In this document: piece after piece, positions 18,048 through 29,000 of the stretch
Position numbering within the stretch: the first letter of the stretch is position 1
Layout of the letters: each line of letters opens with the position of its first letter
Source: Planctomycetales bacterium
GTDB taxonomy: Bacteria; Planctomycetota; Planctomycetia; Planctomycetales; Planctomycetaceae
Assembly: GCA_026400835.1 (NCBI GenBank)
Contig: JAPLOA010000050.1
Span: 62,001 to 126,000, forward strand
Length of the DNA stretch: 64,000 nucleotides
Direction of reading: 5' to 3'
Made by a program: the position numbers and the translations under genes
The notes under the pieces: model-generated
Database searches by the model: none
The model's input: the letters and a program-made list of their open reading frames with translations, nothing else
Told to the model about the DNA's origin: nothing

Positions 18048-19823
18048 TTGGCTACTGTCGAAAAAGCTACGCAGACAATCAACGGCGCTCAGATTTTGAT
18101 CGAGATGCTGGTCCGGCTGGGTACGGACACGATTTACGCCTATCCCGGTGGATGCAGCATGCCGCTGCACCAGGCTCTGCGTGAGCAGCGGGATCGAATT
18201 CGCACCATTCTTCCTCGCCACGAGCAGGGCGGTTGCTTCGCGGCTCAGGGGATTGCTCGCTCAACCGGTCAGGTTGGGGTCTGTATGGCAACCAGCGGTC
18301 CGGGAGCCACCAACCTGGTCACCGGGATTGCTGATGCCAAGCTGGACAGCATTCCGCTGATTGCAATTACCGGCCAGGTTCCTCAGGCTGTGATTGGCAG
18401 CGACGCGTTCCAGGAAACGCCGATGGTCGAAGTTTGTCGAGCCATCACCAAGCATCACTACATGATCACGGACGTACGTGACGTGGCTCGGATCGTGAAA
18501 GAAGCGTTTCACATTGCTTCCACAGGACGCCCGGGCCCCGTTCTGATCGACGTTCCGAAAGACGTTCAGCTCGATTCAATTCCGCTGAGCGACGTGGACT
18601 TCGATCCTCCGATGAATCTTCCGGGCTACCGTCCGGAAGTTCGTGCGATTGCTCCGGAACAGGTTCGACAGGTGATCGCTGCCATTCGCCGATCGAAGCG
18701 TCCTGTGCTTTACGTGGGCGGTGGTTGCATTCAGAGCGAAGCCTCCGAAGAACTGACGAAGTTTGCAGTTCGAACCGGGATCCCGGTTGCAATGACCGTG
18801 ATGGGGCTTGGGGTTTTCCCCGGAACTCACCCACAGTCTCTCCACATGCTGGGGATGCACGGAACCGTTTACGCCAATTATGCAGTCGATCAGTCAGACC
18901 TGCTGCTGGCGTTTGGTGTTCGGTTCGATGACCGAGTGACCGGCAAGCTTGAAGAGTTTGCCAAGCACGGCAAGATCGTGCATATCGATATCGACCCTTC
19001 AGAAATCCACAAGAACAAAGAAGCTCACATTCCGATCCACGCGGATGTCAGAGAAGCTCTCGTGGCTCTGAATGCCGCTCTGACCGAGGAAGATATTCCG
19101 GATCTGAGCGAGTGGTCTCATCAGATTGCAGGCTGGAAAGCCAAGTTCCCTCTCGGCTATGCCGATGCCGGTGACGCAATTCTGCAGCAATATGCGATTG
19201 ACGAGCTTTGGCGTCAGTCTCACACCATGGACACTTACATCACAGTGGGTGTGGGTCAGCATCAGATGTGGGCTGCTCAGTTCTATAAGTTTGATAAGCC
19301 TCGTCGTTGGCTGAGCAGTTCTGGTCTGGGAACAATGGGCTTCGGTCTACCAGCAGCGATGGGTGTTCAGACCGCTCATCCGAACGCAATTGTCGTTGAC
19401 ATCGACGGCGATGGTTCGTTCCAGATGAACATTCAGGAACTGGCAACTCTGCATTGCGAAAAGTTGCCGGTCAAGATTCTGCTGCTCAATAACCAGCATC
19501 TGGGGATGGTCGTGCAGTGGGAAGATCGGTTTATGTCCGGTCGCCGTGCGAACACGTACTTGGGACCGATTGATCATCCGGAAGCTCTGGGTGAAGGCGA
19601 CGGTTCAATGCCTGACGAAACGTTTCCAAACTTCGTGGCGATTGCCAAAGGTTACGGAGTTCAGGCGAAGCAGGTTCGCAGCAAGGCCGAGTATCCAAAA
19701 GCCCTCGCAGAAATGCTGGCCAGCAAAGAACCATACCTTCTGGACGTTATCTGTCCTTATCAGGAACACGTTCTGCCAATGATTCCAAGCGGTCGTACTG
19801 TTCGTGAGATCATTATCGAGTGA
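18048..19823 (+). CDS. ilvB: Acetolactate synthase, large (catalytic) subunit
   Basis: 591 aa, TTG start with TAAGGG upstream. Catalyses ThDP-dependent condensation of pyruvate (or pyruvate with 2-oxobutyrate), the first common step of valine, leucine and isoleucine synthesis, in the cytoplasm. Seen: [14 protein letters not shown], catalytic Glu59 in RHEQGG, the FAD-associated middle domain ([16 protein letters not shown]) and the ThDP/Mg site [12 protein letters not shown] through LLLNNQ. FAD- and MGFGLPAA-type motifs mark the anabolic rather than the pH 6 catabolic enzyme. No ilvN regulatory subunit lies next to it. A strong terminator follows. Confidence 0.95.
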   Translation: MATVEKATQTINGAQILIEMLVRLGTDTIYAYPGGCSMPLHQALREQRDRIRTILPRHEQGGCFAAQGIARSTGQVGVCMATSGPGATNLVTGIADAKLDSIPLIAITGQVPQAVIGSDAFQETPMVEVCRAITKHHYMITDVRDVARIVKEAFHIASTGRPGPVLIDVPKDVQLDSIPLSDVDFDPPMNLPGYRPEVRAIAPEQVRQVIAAIRRSKRPVLYVGGGCIQSEASEELTKFAVRTGIPVAMTVMGLGVFPGTHPQSLHMLGMHGTVYANYAVDQSDLLLAFGVRFDDRVTGKLEEFAKHGKIVHIDIDPSEIHKNKEAHIPIHADVREALVALNAALTEEDIPDLSEWSHQIAGWKAKFPLGYADAGDAILQQYAIDELWRQSHTMDTYITVGVGQHQMWAAQFYKFDKPRRWLSSSGLGTMGFGLPAAMGVQTAHPNAIVVDIDGDGSFQMNIQELATLHCEKLPVKILLLNNQHLGMVVQWEDRFMSGRRANTYLGPIDHPEALGEGDGSMPDETFPNFVAIAKGYGVQAKQVRSKAEYPKALAEMLASKEPYLLDVICPYQEHVLPMIPSGRTVREIIIE

Positions 19824-19853
19824 TATTTGTCGGTCATTGGTCACACACATGGA

Positions 19854-19888
19854 AGCACTGCCCCGATCTGGAGCAGTGCTTTTTTTTT
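19854..19888 (+). terminator. Rho-independent terminator after ilvB
   Basis: Stem AGCACTGC / GCAGTGCT with an 11-base loop, followed by eight T. It lies 30 bases past the ilvB stop. Confidence 0.92.
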
Positions 19889-19926
19889 GCTCTGCTGATG
19901 TTACAGGCCGTCGGATGTCATGATCA

Positions 19927-21588
19927 TCATCGCCCGTTGGTCGGTATTTCCGTTGTGTGTTCGCCGATGTCATGTGCATCCACGGCGAAGTTTGCAAACT
20001 GCAGCGTTGAGTTGCGATCAAACCATTCTCGAATCACGGGCGTGGCATCTTCACTGTACGCGGGCTTGACCAACATCGTACGACCATCGGTGATTTCTCT
20101 GATCTCCCCGTCCTCGATAATCATCGTCCCATGGCTGAACACAAAACGCGGCATGCGGAACATGGCTTCAAGATCCGCCTGGCAATTGTAAACCGTGACA
20201 TCAGCGTCTGCGCCGGGGCCAAGATGCCCCTTATTCTTTAACCCCAGCATGCGTGCTGGAGATGCTCGAGTAATAATGGCGATTTCGTTCAGGGTATATT
20301 CGCGAGTCAGCTCCGCCAGCGTGCAGTGCTGTCGAATCTTCTGCGGAAGCCGCTTTATGAACTCTTCACGCCGAGATCGTTCCATCAGCAGCGCGATGAT
20401 CTCCGGGTAGGCCAGAAATGATCCACCGTTGGGATGATCAGTGCTCATGGCAATCCGCCACGTGTCATTGACCAGCAGGTACCATTCGAGTCCGATCGCC
20501 CACTGCAGTGAATGCACAAAGCTGCTGTCGCGATAAGTAATCGGCACGATGCCGCAGCCACCTTCCAGTTCGACGTCACCACTGAACCATTTTCCGCCCG
20601 TGACTTTGTGAAGATAGTGCCCCAAAGGCCCGTCTCCTGTCATGGATGTCGTTTCACCGAACATCACCTGCCCCACGTCGACGGTCAACAACGGATGGTT
20701 GTTAACATAGTCGGCCAACGCGGGAACCTGTGAGCAGAACGTCGACTGATCATCGAGGCTGCCGCCGTAACTGTGAAACTGAATATGCGTTAGATGGGCT
20801 CGTGAACCATCAAGAGACTTCATGGTCTCCAGGGTCGTGGTCCAGTTCCCCGGGATTCCGAGGTGATTGCAGTGAATGTGCACGGGATGAGGTAAGCCCA
20901 GGCGATCCGCTGAACGAGCCAACTCCGTCAGGATCTGGCGAGGAGTCACGTTGTGGTGAGAAACGATTTCATCCAGACCACAGTAGCCATCGCCTCCGCT
21001 TTTCCACATCTCAACGCCACCGGGATTCACCAGCTTGACCGCGTAACCACCAGTGGAATTCAGCAGCCATGCCACGGCGGCATCGATCAGTTCGGGACTT
21101 TGCTTCGCGATTTGCTCCATGATCAGATGGTTGTTGCCCATCATCACATAGAAGCCTTTGTCGATAATCGGAGTGTCCTGAAGCTCGTCATGGGCGTGTC
21201 TTGCACCGATTGGCGGGACAGCCGCATCAAAAGCTGTTGTGTATCCCAGGCCTGCGTACAGATAACCTGTCGTGTAGGTGCTGGGGACAGTGCCCAGAGT
21301 TCCGGAGCGAGTCAGATTGGTGCGGGCCATGACTCGGGCACGGCGACGCTGTTCCGGCAGCATTTTGCGAGCGGTGTTGACCTTGGGGCCGGCGATGTGA
21401 CAGTGCATATCGACACCGCCCGGCATGATGATCATGCCCGTCACGTCAACAATGATCTCTGCTCGCACATCAGGATTCTCAGGAGGCGCGATGATGCGAC
21501 CATCCTGCATCCAGACATCTCGCAACTCGCCGTCAACTCCGTTGATCGGGTCGTAAACACGGCCACCACGCAAGACGGTTCGAGACAT
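19927..21588 (-). CDS. fhcA: Formylmethanofuran dehydrogenase subunit A homologue (FhcA)
   Basis: 553 aa of the amidohydrolase fold. In bacteria FhcA is the hydrolytic subunit of the formyltransferase/hydrolase complex that releases formate at the end of the tetrahydromethanopterin C1 pathway. Metal-site residues are present: HxH at 62/64 in DMHCHIAG, the likely carboxylated Lys185 in GYAVKLVNPGG, His residues in HPVHIHCNH (about 234-242) and the late Asp in MSTDHPNGG. I start at ATG 21588, eight bases after the upstream gene's last codon; a longer frame overlaps that gene and adds nothing recognisable. The other Fhc subunits (B, C, D) are not in the window. Confidence 0.92.
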   Translation of the reverse strand: MSRTVLRGGRVYDPINGVDGELRDVWMQDGRIIAPPENPDVRAEIIVDVTGMIIMPGGVDMHCHIAGPKVNTARKMLPEQRRRARVMARTNLTRSGTLGTVPSTYTTGYLYAGLGYTTAFDAAVPPIGARHAHDELQDTPIIDKGFYVMMGNNHLIMEQIAKQSPELIDAAVAWLLNSTGGYAVKLVNPGGVEMWKSGGDGYCGLDEIVSHHNVTPRQILTELARSADRLGLPHPVHIHCNHLGIPGNWTTTLETMKSLDGSRAHLTHIQFHSYGGSLDDQSTFCSQVPALADYVNNHPLLTVDVGQVMFGETTSMTGDGPLGHYLHKVTGGKWFSGDVELEGGCGIVPITYRDSSFVHSLQWAIGLEWYLLVNDTWRIAMSTDHPNGGSFLAYPEIIALLMERSRREEFIKRLPQKIRQHCTLAELTREYTLNEIAIITRASPARMLGLKNKGHLGPGADADVTVYNCQADLEAMFRMPRFVFSHGTMIIEDGEIREITDGRTMLVKPAYSEDATPVIREWFDRNSTLQFANFAVDAHDIGEHTTEIPTNGR

Positions 21589-21593
21589 TCTGG

Positions 21594-22640
21594 CTAGGCC
21601 GCCTTGCGAACAGCATCCGGCATGGACCCGGTCTGCCACGAAAACTTAGGCATTCCCGCGAGAACTCGATCAGCGACTTCCATCGCTTTGACGGCCGCAT
21701 CGCCGGAAACTCGAGGACGTGAGCCGGTGCGGATGCAATGCACGAAGTCGAGCAGCTCTGCCGTCAGAGCATCCGCAGCAGAACCCTGAAGCTGTTCGTT
21801 ATTGATCCACTTTGTAAAGACTTCATCTTTCAGAGTCAGTGGATTCGGAGTCGCTGCGACGATGTCATGCACCATCGTTGGTCGTTCAGCCAGCAGAGGA
21901 TTTGGTTGCCAGACCGACACTTTGCGAGTCTGCAGGTCGGCTGACACAAATCCACTTCGACCCCAGACTTGAATGGTCCGTTCAGCCGTGGGATTCATTC
22001 GGCTGGCAGTGATGTCGGCAATCACTCCAGAGCTTGTCCGCAATCGAGCGACCGCCATATCTTCGTTCGGACCGATCGTGACTGCGCCGAATGAGTCAAC
22101 GCTGGTCACTGAATCGCCCGTGAGAGCCAGCACCAGATCGATATCGTGAATCATCAGATCATGCACGACACCGATGTCGGTCGACCGAAATGTGTAGGGG
22201 CTGACTCGCTGACAGCGAATGTACATCGGCTGCTGAACTCGCTGCTGCAGAATTTCAAACGCAGGATTAAAGCGTTCGACGTGTCCGACCTGCAATACAG
22301 CCCCGCGAAATGTGGCCAGCCCCTGCAGTGCGCGAGCCGCCTCAAGGCCGTCGGCCAAAGGTTTCTCGATCATCACGGCTATGCCGTCTTCAAGAAATGG
22401 CCGAGCGACTTCGTAATGCAGAACGGTAGGAACGGCGATGACCACGCCGTCGATGAGTGGTCGCACTTCTTCAGCCGTGGCGAACCACTGAGTCTGATGT
22501 TTGGCCGCAATGCTTCGTCCCTGTTGTTCACGTGAATCCACGACGCCAACAAGTTCAACATTCTCCATCGTCGAAAGAATCCGAGCATGATGCTGCCCGA
22601 GTGCTCCGACGCCAACGACTGCGACTTTGACCCGATTCAT
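21594..22640 (-). CDS. Gfo/Idh/MocA family oxidoreductase, lpxA-linked
   Basis: 348 aa. An N-terminal Rossmann fold (VGVGALGQHHAR, residues 10-20) and the family's EKPLAD motif (92-97) show an NAD(P)-dependent sugar oxidoreductase. It overlaps lpxA by four bases, strong evidence of co-translation. In Acidithiobacillus the Gfo/Idh enzyme GnnA, encoded near lpxA, oxidises UDP-GlcNAc at C3 before GnnB transamination, giving a diamino lipid A precursor. A similar role here is plausible from position, but no aminotransferase (GnnB) lies in the cluster, so the function stays open. Confidence 0.88.
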   Translation of the reverse strand: MNRVKVAVVGVGALGQHHARILSTMENVELVGVVDSREQQGRSIAAKHQTQWFATAEEVRPLIDGVVIAVPTVLHYEVARPFLEDGIAVMIEKPLADGLEAARALQGLATFRGAVLQVGHVERFNPAFEILQQRVQQPMYIRCQRVSPYTFRSTDIGVVHDLMIHDIDLVLALTGDSVTSVDSFGAVTIGPNEDMAVARLRTSSGVIADITASRMNPTAERTIQVWGRSGFVSADLQTRKVSVWQPNPLLAERPTMVHDIVAATPNPLTLKDEVFTKWINNEQLQGSAADALTAELLDFVHCIRTGSRPRVSGDAAVKAMEVADRVLAGMPKFSWQTGSMPDAVRKAA

Positions 22641-23503
22641 GCGGCCTTGCGTTCCTGTGAAGAATGGTTCTGTGATTCTGAGGCTGCTGGTTTGTTTCGC
22701 ACCGCTTCACGAGCGCGTCCCAGTTTACCGGCTCGCTGGTTCTCTACGAAGTTCAGGAGCATGGACAATTCCATCGGAATCGTTCCCTGCAGTGTTTCGT
22801 CGAAATGCTGGCGAACTTCATCCAGCGGACGATTGCGGCGGTAAAGAAGACGGAAGGCTTCCTTGACCGTGTCGATCGTGGAGTTTGAAATTCCTGCTCG
22901 ACGCATACCGACGATGTTGATCGTCTTCAGTGTTGGATCATCACTACCGGCCGCCAGCATAAATGGAGGAATGTCGTGAGGAACGCGACAGCCACCACTG
23001 ACGAAGCTCAGACGTCCCAGCGTGGAGAAGTGATGAACGACGGAGTTTCCGGAAACGATGGCTCCGTCGTGGACATGGACATGGCCACCCAGGAGAACGC
23101 CATTCACGAGAATCACGTTATTGAAGATCCGGCAATTGTGAGCCACATGGCTATTGGCCATGAACATATTATTGTTGCCGATCCGAGTAATCCCGTCTTC
23201 TTTTTCAGCCCCACGATTCACCGTGACGCCTTCTCGGAAGATGTTGTTGTCGCCGATGATGATCTCCGTGTCCGACTCCTGCCAGCTCACGTCCTGAGGA
23301 TCGCCACCGATAACACAGTTCGGCCAGAACTGATTGTTGCAACCAATAGATGTCGAACCGATGACCACGACATGACTATGCAGAACTGTTCCGCAGCCGA
23401 TGGAAGCTTCCGGTCCCACAACGCAGAATGGACCGATCACGCACCCTTTCCCGATCTTTGCTTTCGGGTCCACTTGTGACATCGGGGAGATTTTTGTTTC
23501 CAT
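22637..23503 (-). CDS. lpxA: Acyl-ACP--UDP-N-acetylglucosamine O-acyltransferase
   Basis: 288 aa left-handed beta-helix enzyme that starts lipid A synthesis by moving a hydroxyacyl chain from ACP to UDP-GlcNAc. Hexapeptide repeats occupy residues of about 8-190. LpxA-specific marks: IGGDPQDVSWQ, catalytic His122 in NSHVAHNC, GNSVVHHFSTLGRL, VPHDIPPFMLAAG, and the helical C-terminus GMRRAGISNSTI. ATG 23503 has CAGGA eight bases upstream; the ATG three codons earlier has no such site. It lies downstream of lpxC and upstream of the Gfo/Idh gene. Confidence 0.95.
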   Translation of the reverse strand: METKISPMSQVDPKAKIGKGCVIGPFCVVGPEASIGCGTVLHSHVVVIGSTSIGCNNQFWPNCVIGGDPQDVSWQESDTEIIIGDNNIFREGVTVNRGAEKEDGITRIGNNNMFMANSHVAHNCRIFNNVILVNGVLLGGHVHVHDGAIVSGNSVVHHFSTLGRLSFVSGGCRVPHDIPPFMLAAGSDDPTLKTINIVGMRRAGISNSTIDTVKEAFRLLYRRNRPLDEVRQHFDETLQGTIPMELSMLLNFVENQRAGKLGRAREAVRNKPAASESQNHSSQERKAA

Positions 23504-23609
23504 GTTGATCATCCTGATCGGGTGTCTGCCGGAGAGTGTTCTGTGGTGGTTCATCACCAGGTGGGGGGAGCTGACATCCTGTCGCTCCGAGGTCACATCC
23601 ATCGAAAGG

Positions 23610-24515
23610 TCATGCGGCCCATTGAAGTTCGGGTTGGCGTAAGGTTATCGTCGACAGTGTCTTGGCCATGACATGATTCAATTTGTGACCACTTCGACGC
23701 GCAACAACTCGAGCAACAAACATCTGACCATTTAAGGCCAGATCTCCGATGCAGTCCAGTATCTTGTGCCGAACCGGCTCATCAGGCCAGCGAAGCTTGT
23801 TATCGATCACAGATCCATCAGTATCGAAGACGACCAGGTCCTTGCCTGTCAGATGCTTGCCGAATCCCATGATCTGCAAAGCTTCAACTTCATTCTTCAG
23901 AACAAAGGTTCTCGCCGGAGCGATCTCTTTCAGAAAGATCTCCGGAGTCATGCTCACGGAGAAAGACTGAGATGGAATGGCCGTCTGTGGACCATAGTCA
24001 AGGCGATAATCGATCGTGGTTGATCCATCGTAAGACGGGATGATCTCAATCCACTGTTCGCCAGCTCGATCGTTGACGCCCTGAGATTCGTCGATGATCA
24101 GAAGATCTCGGGGAGCCGACTGGATATTCAGGCCCGCTTCCAGAATCGCTTCGCAGAATGGCAGACACGAGCCATCGACAGCAGGCACTTCAGGTGCGTT
24201 AATTTCGACGATGCAGTTGTCGACCTGCAAACCGGCCAACGCTGACATCAGATGTTCGGTAGTTTCCACGAAGGCGCCATTCGAGGCAGCGAGGACCGTG
24301 CGTCGGGGAGCTGACGTGACGTTGTCCACATGGGCCTTCACTTCCGGCTTGCCCACGAGATCGACTCGACGAAAGACAATTCCCGAACCTGGTTCAGCGG
24401 GAAGAAGACGAAGGCGGGCTTCCACGCCGTGAAACAGCCCTCGACCGGAAATCATCGCGGTCCGTGCCAGCGTCTGCTGGCGAGGCTGAACAGAAGCATC
24501 AGAACTCATAAGCAT
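23610..24515 (-). CDS. lpxC: UDP-3-O-acyl-N-acetylglucosamine deacetylase
   Basis: About 301 aa. Zn-dependent committed step of lipid A synthesis, cytoplasmic. Zinc ligands His88 (TTEHLMSAL), His250 and Asp254 (EPVRHKILDCIGD) and the catalytic His277 (RRSGHKLNH) are all in place, as is the VPAVDGSCLPF block. It is a stand-alone LpxC and not the LpxC-FabZ fusion found in some bacteria. The start is uncertain between ATG 24527, 24515 and 24509; GGGGGA precedes the last two. Together with lpxA it shows that this planctomycete has the genes for lipid A. Confidence 0.94.
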   Translation of the reverse strand: MLMSSDASVQPRQQTLARTAMISGRGLFHGVEARLRLLPAEPGSGIVFRRVDLVGKPEVKAHVDNVTSAPRRTVLAASNGAFVETTEHLMSALAGLQVDNCIVEINAPEVPAVDGSCLPFCEAILEAGLNIQSAPRDLLIIDESQGVNDRAGEQWIEIIPSYDGSTTIDYRLDYGPQTAIPSQSFSVSMTPEIFLKEIAPARTFVLKNEVEALQIMGFGKHLTGKDLVVFDTDGSVIDNKLRWPDEPVRHKILDCIGDLALNGQMFVARVVARRSGHKLNHVMAKTLSTITLRQPELQWAA

Positions 24516-24638
24516 CGCGTCCCCCATCGTAGCGAAGTGAGTTTTATTCAGTACGCGGCCACGATTGAGGCGGCTCGCAAAAAGGTCTCTCGCGAACACC
24601 CGGCCTCAATTTACACCGAGCAATGAATATTCAACGAA

Positions 24639-24673
24639 CCGGCAGTGGAGCGAATCAACGTTTCCACTGCCGG
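24639..24673 (-). terminator. Hairpin after ompH
   Basis: Perfect 11-bp stem CCGGCAGTGGA / TCCACTGCCGG between the ompH stop and lpxC. Only a weak U-rich run follows on the minus strand, so it may be a partial terminator that lets some transcription enter lpxC. Confidence 0.65.
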
Positions 24674-24702
24674 AGTTCAGTCACAGGTTTTCAACAGCAG
24701 AA

Positions 24703-25386
24703 CTAGTTAGCAGATGGCTTGCCTGCAGCTGCACCGCTTGTCTGGCGGATTGGCTTTGCAGCACCAGCGGCAGCTGATCCTTCATACTGCTTGTTCAGTG
24801 TGGAGAGAACAACGTCAGTGATGTCGTCGTCTGCTCGGTAGTAAACAACCTGCTTGTTCATGCGCTGGACAGCTTCGGCTGGTGCAGTGTTCTCGTCGAT
24901 ATCCTTGCGGTCGAATCGAATCACTACAGTGTACTTCGCGTACTCAGCGTACTTCTTGACCATGCTGGTCGTGTCAGCGTAGATGACCTTGAACATTTCC
25001 GATTCGCGGCGAGCCAGCTTCCGCTGAGTTGCTGCGCGGAAGGCTTCGAATTCGCCCTTGGCGTCCAGCAGGCTCTTTTCAGCCTGATCGTACTGAGGTG
25101 TGCCCGGAGCCAGCTTCAGCTCCTGAATCTCGGTCTGCATCTTCTGCATTTTTTCGACCATGAGCTTCGCTTCTGCGTCGCTCTTTTCGATTTCTGCAGA
25201 CAACTCAGTTCGCAGGTCTTCGAACTTCTTGTAGCCCTGAAAAACTTCTGCCATATCAACAAGACCGACGCGATGCGCGGTGTTGTCCTTTGGGGCAGCG
25301 GCTGGCTTGGCAGTTTCCTGAGCCAGGGCGGGGGTGATGGTTCCGGCTGCCAGGGCAGCAACTAATGCGATAACAATGTTTTTCAC
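24703..25386 (-). CDS. OmpH/Skp family periplasmic chaperone
   Basis: 227 aa from GTG 25386 with AAAGGAG upstream. Signal peptide VKNIVIALVAALAAGTITPALA. The mature protein begins with RVGLVDMAEVFQGYKKFEDL, the N-terminal strand of Skp, followed by a long charged coiled-coil (about 75-155: ELSAEIEKSDAEAKLMVEK and on) and a C-terminal beta segment, KYTVVIRFDRKDID. Skp trimers hold unfolded outer-membrane proteins in the periplasm. Its position before lpx genes matches the bamA-skp-lpx order of many diderm bacteria. A Pro/Ala/Gly-rich tail closes the protein. Confidence 0.85.
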   Translation of the reverse strand: MKNIVIALVAALAAGTITPALAQETAKPAAAPKDNTAHRVGLVDMAEVFQGYKKFEDLRTELSAEIEKSDAEAKLMVEKMQKMQTEIQELKLAPGTPQYDQAEKSLLDAKGEFEAFRAATQRKLARRESEMFKVIYADTTSMVKKYAEYAKYTVVIRFDRKDIDENTAPAEAVQRMNKQVVYYRADDDITDVVLSTLNKQYEGSAAAGAAKPIRQTSGAAAGKPSAN

Positions 25387-26015
25387 GGTTTCGGCACTCC
25401 TTTGCCAGTCTGAAGCCCCGATTTCCGTGGGGCGGGTAATCCATTCAATCTCAGACCGTTGACCGGTCGTGGACCCGCGTTTTGTCCCAAACCCACCAAA
25501 CCCGGTCAAGGTGAAGCAAGTCCGTTTGAGGCCGATTCTGGGTTCACTGCCGTGCGAGCGCGGCAAATCGGCAAGTTTTGCAGGGAACATGTAGCCCTAA
25601 ACGTCGCAGAGTCCCTGTTTTATCCTGGGGTTAGTGTTCACGGTTGCATCAAATAAGGAACAGCGAGAAATAAGGTCCAGTTTTGCTTCGGGTAGAGGCT
25701 CAGCCGGTGTGCCTGCGTTCGCTAAGGCTCATTTGTTTACGGGAAGAACCAGGATTCTACATTGAGTAAGAAGTTTGCCGCGGCGAACGAAGGCACAACA
25801 TTCACGCTCCAATGATAAGTTTGGCCTCAAGTTTTGTTGCTCTTGCCGCAGTCCGTCTTTCCCATCATTCTGCCACTTTATTGTGAGGCTCCAGCGAAAC
25901 CGGGACAGGCACCCTCACCTTGTGTCTGTCTTTCGCAAATCAAGCGCTCATCGTGAGCCAGTCCCGGCTTCGTTAGACGTCCTCAGTTTTTGGCCATGAA
26001 TCGGGAGAGTCACGG
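25387..26015. other. Divergent intergenic region
   Basis: Lies between ompH (minus) and the YCF48-like gene (plus) and should hold both promoters. No RNA gene or coding region was recognised. Confidence 0.5.
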
Positions 26016-29000
26016 ATGACTGCTCACAAAACGCTGCTTTCAATTCTGCTGTTCGTTCTCTGCATCTCCAGCTCCGCCGATGCGCAGTTAAAGTTGTTGG
26101 AACCGAAGGCAGAAGATGAAGGGGCAGCCATGGAAACGCATGAACCCGATCTTCCGACTAGTTCCCGGCTGCGAAAGAGAAAGGATCCAGGGGCTTCGTC
26201 ACCACGGAATGCAAAAGCAGCGAATCTCGAGACTGACGACGCTTCTGCGACACCGAGTGATGATTCCATCGAAGCCGCTGAGGAATCTGTCACTCATCCG
26301 GCTGCATCAGCAAGTCGTACCAAAACCAATCCAGCGCCCACTGACATAGGCGCAAAAAGAGCGACAATTCCCGCATGGTCATTGATCACTCAGGATCCTG
26401 AACCATCAGTGTTCTTCAGCTCCGCGGTTCCTCGCACGGAAGCCATTGCTGAAGATGCCACGTTGAACGATGTTTGCCACGTTGGAGCATCCTGTTGGGC
26501 GGTTGGTGAACGAGGCGTCGTCTGTCGATCCAATGATCACGGTCAGACCTGGACCACGGCCATGACGCCGATGGATTGCAGTCTCCAGTCCGTTTGTTTT
26601 CTAACGAATCGCATGGGATGGATAGCCGGGTACCGCGTAATCCCGGGAACAGCACAACTCTCGGCTGTGCTCTTTCAAACTCGTGATGGCGGTGAGTCCT
26701 GGGCAGACCTGACGACAACTCCTCAAGTTCACGGCGGCGAAGCGATCTCAACATCAACTCTCCCTGGCTTTCTTCACGTTCGCTTTTTTGGACTTGATGA
26801 AGCGATCGCGGTCACTCTTCCTGTGCCTCTGCGTGGAGGAGCAGGAATCTTTCGATCCGAGGACGGAGGTCAAACCTGGACTGCTCTGGCATCAGATCAG
26901 GTCGGAAGTTCGTGGAATACCGGCGGTTTTCTCAGCATGGCGGAAGGCGTCGTGGTGGGGCCGCAGCAAAGTTACGCGGCTGTCGTCTCTGATCAGGCCG
27001 TCGTTGTTAACCCTCCGCAGCCGACCTTGCGACAGATGCGAGGCGTCTCGCTGAACACAGATGGCAGCGGCTGGATTGTCGGTGATAACGCGACCATATT
27101 TACAACACAGAATTCCGGCGTCACATGGGAACCACCAGTGACGGACCTTCCGAAATCAACCAGTGAACTTTCCGATCTGAATACAGTTGCCCATAGCGGT
27201 GAACTCATCCTTCTGGCCGGTAGTCCTGGCGCTTGCGTGTTTCGCAGCAACACAAACGGGCAGCAATGGGACACCGTTCAGATTCCCGCCACAGGCCGGA
27301 TTACAAAACTACGGTTTGCCTCCGAAGGAGTTGTTTTGGCTGTTGGAAGCTTCGGTCAGATTCTGCGGTCCGACGACCATGGCCTGACATGGAACGCCGT
27401 TCGTTCCTCCAACTTCCGATCGGGAGTACTCAATCTTGTAACAAACGCTGATCAGGCTTCCTGGCAGTTGCTTGCGACAACGACAGCCGAACAGGGCGTT
27501 CGATCCGTGACCGTGCAGATGTCTCAGCAGTTGCGGACGACCGATCAGGGTTCGACAGTGAATACGTCTGAGAAATCCCGACTGGCTGTTACACAACTTG
27601 CAGGTAATGATGCCGTCGCCGATTGGATGTTCCCGCGAACTCGCCCAGAACATCATCGCTCAGTGTCGCAACTCATCGCCGAATGGGAGCGTCAGACCGA
27701 CGGCGAAGTGCGGCGTCTGTTGCCATTGCGACTGGCCCGTGAACTCCGCAACTGGCGACCGGCCGTTGTTGTGATTGAGTCGATGAGTGACGAAGATGCG
27801 GTCTCCGGAATTCTCGCGGATGCTTTGGTGCGAGCCATTCGGATTGCCGAACACGATGGTCTCGCTGACAGCGAAGCCGATCCTGATCTCATCGCTGGTG
27901 CAGAGTCGCTGAGTGCTTTGGGGCTGCCCCAGTGGCGTGTGCAGCGAATTGTTCGTCGAGTGCCTTCTAACCGTCAGTCTTCGCCATCCTACGATGACAA
28001 CGATCTGCTGCCATCGGTGGGAACGACGAATGGTTTGCTGTGCGATGCGGCTTTGCGAGTCATCGCCGGAGATGCTCGCAATCGATCGGGTATCCGAGTT
28101 CGCTCAAGTTACGAAGTCGTCATGGATCGTAATGACGCGGCTGGCATTACAAATCTGCTGCAAGGCCTCGAGGCAACATCGCTGAAGGGAGCCCGAAGAT
28201 CGGTTCAGCATCGTTCCGGCGATCAGATTAAACAACTCCAGCAGGTGCTTGAGAAATCCCGGATCGAAGGAAGTGCACTGCAGGGCCATGCGAAACTCGT
28301 GAGAGCGGAAGAATCCTTAACGGCGGAACTGCAGAATGTGGGAGTTGACCTGCCGCTGGAGCTTGCGGTTAAGCAGTTAAAGGATTTGGGTGATTTGAAT
28401 CTGCAGCAGAACAATATGGAAGGCTTTATCGCAGTGCAGCAGGAAATCATCCGCCGCTATCCGCAGACTGAAGATGGTCGACTGGCGGCGGAGATGTTGT
28501 TTCTGTTTTACTCGTCTGCCGAAACTCGCTACTACCGAACTCGTTCAAAAAGTGGCTCGCCGTTCGGAGCCTCGGTCGCTACTGCTTCTGCTGATTCTCC
28601 CGCCGTCGGTAATACGACTCCTCAGGCGGGCGCTCTGAATGTTAATGGCTCAGATACCGTCGGCGGTTCTGGCTCCGCTAATGGCACAAGCCTCGGCGCT
28701 GACTCAGGTCCGGCCGGCGCAACGTTCATCACGCCCGAGAGTCGAAGTCCGCAGACAACGGGATTTGTTCCACAGGGGCAGGGGCAAGATCCGGTTGCGG
28801 CCCTGCAGGAGCGATGGGACAGTCATGCGGCGACGGCATTTCGCATTCTCTCAGCCAGAGATGCTTCGCAGGTCTCGACGCGCCAGATTGATCCGGCGGT
28901 GCTGCTTCGCTACGCCGTGAATCAGAGGCAAGTCGACGCGGCTGGGGAGCAATCGAACGCGTTAGCGGAACTTAGTCAGCGGTCGGACGAGTTTGGTCTG

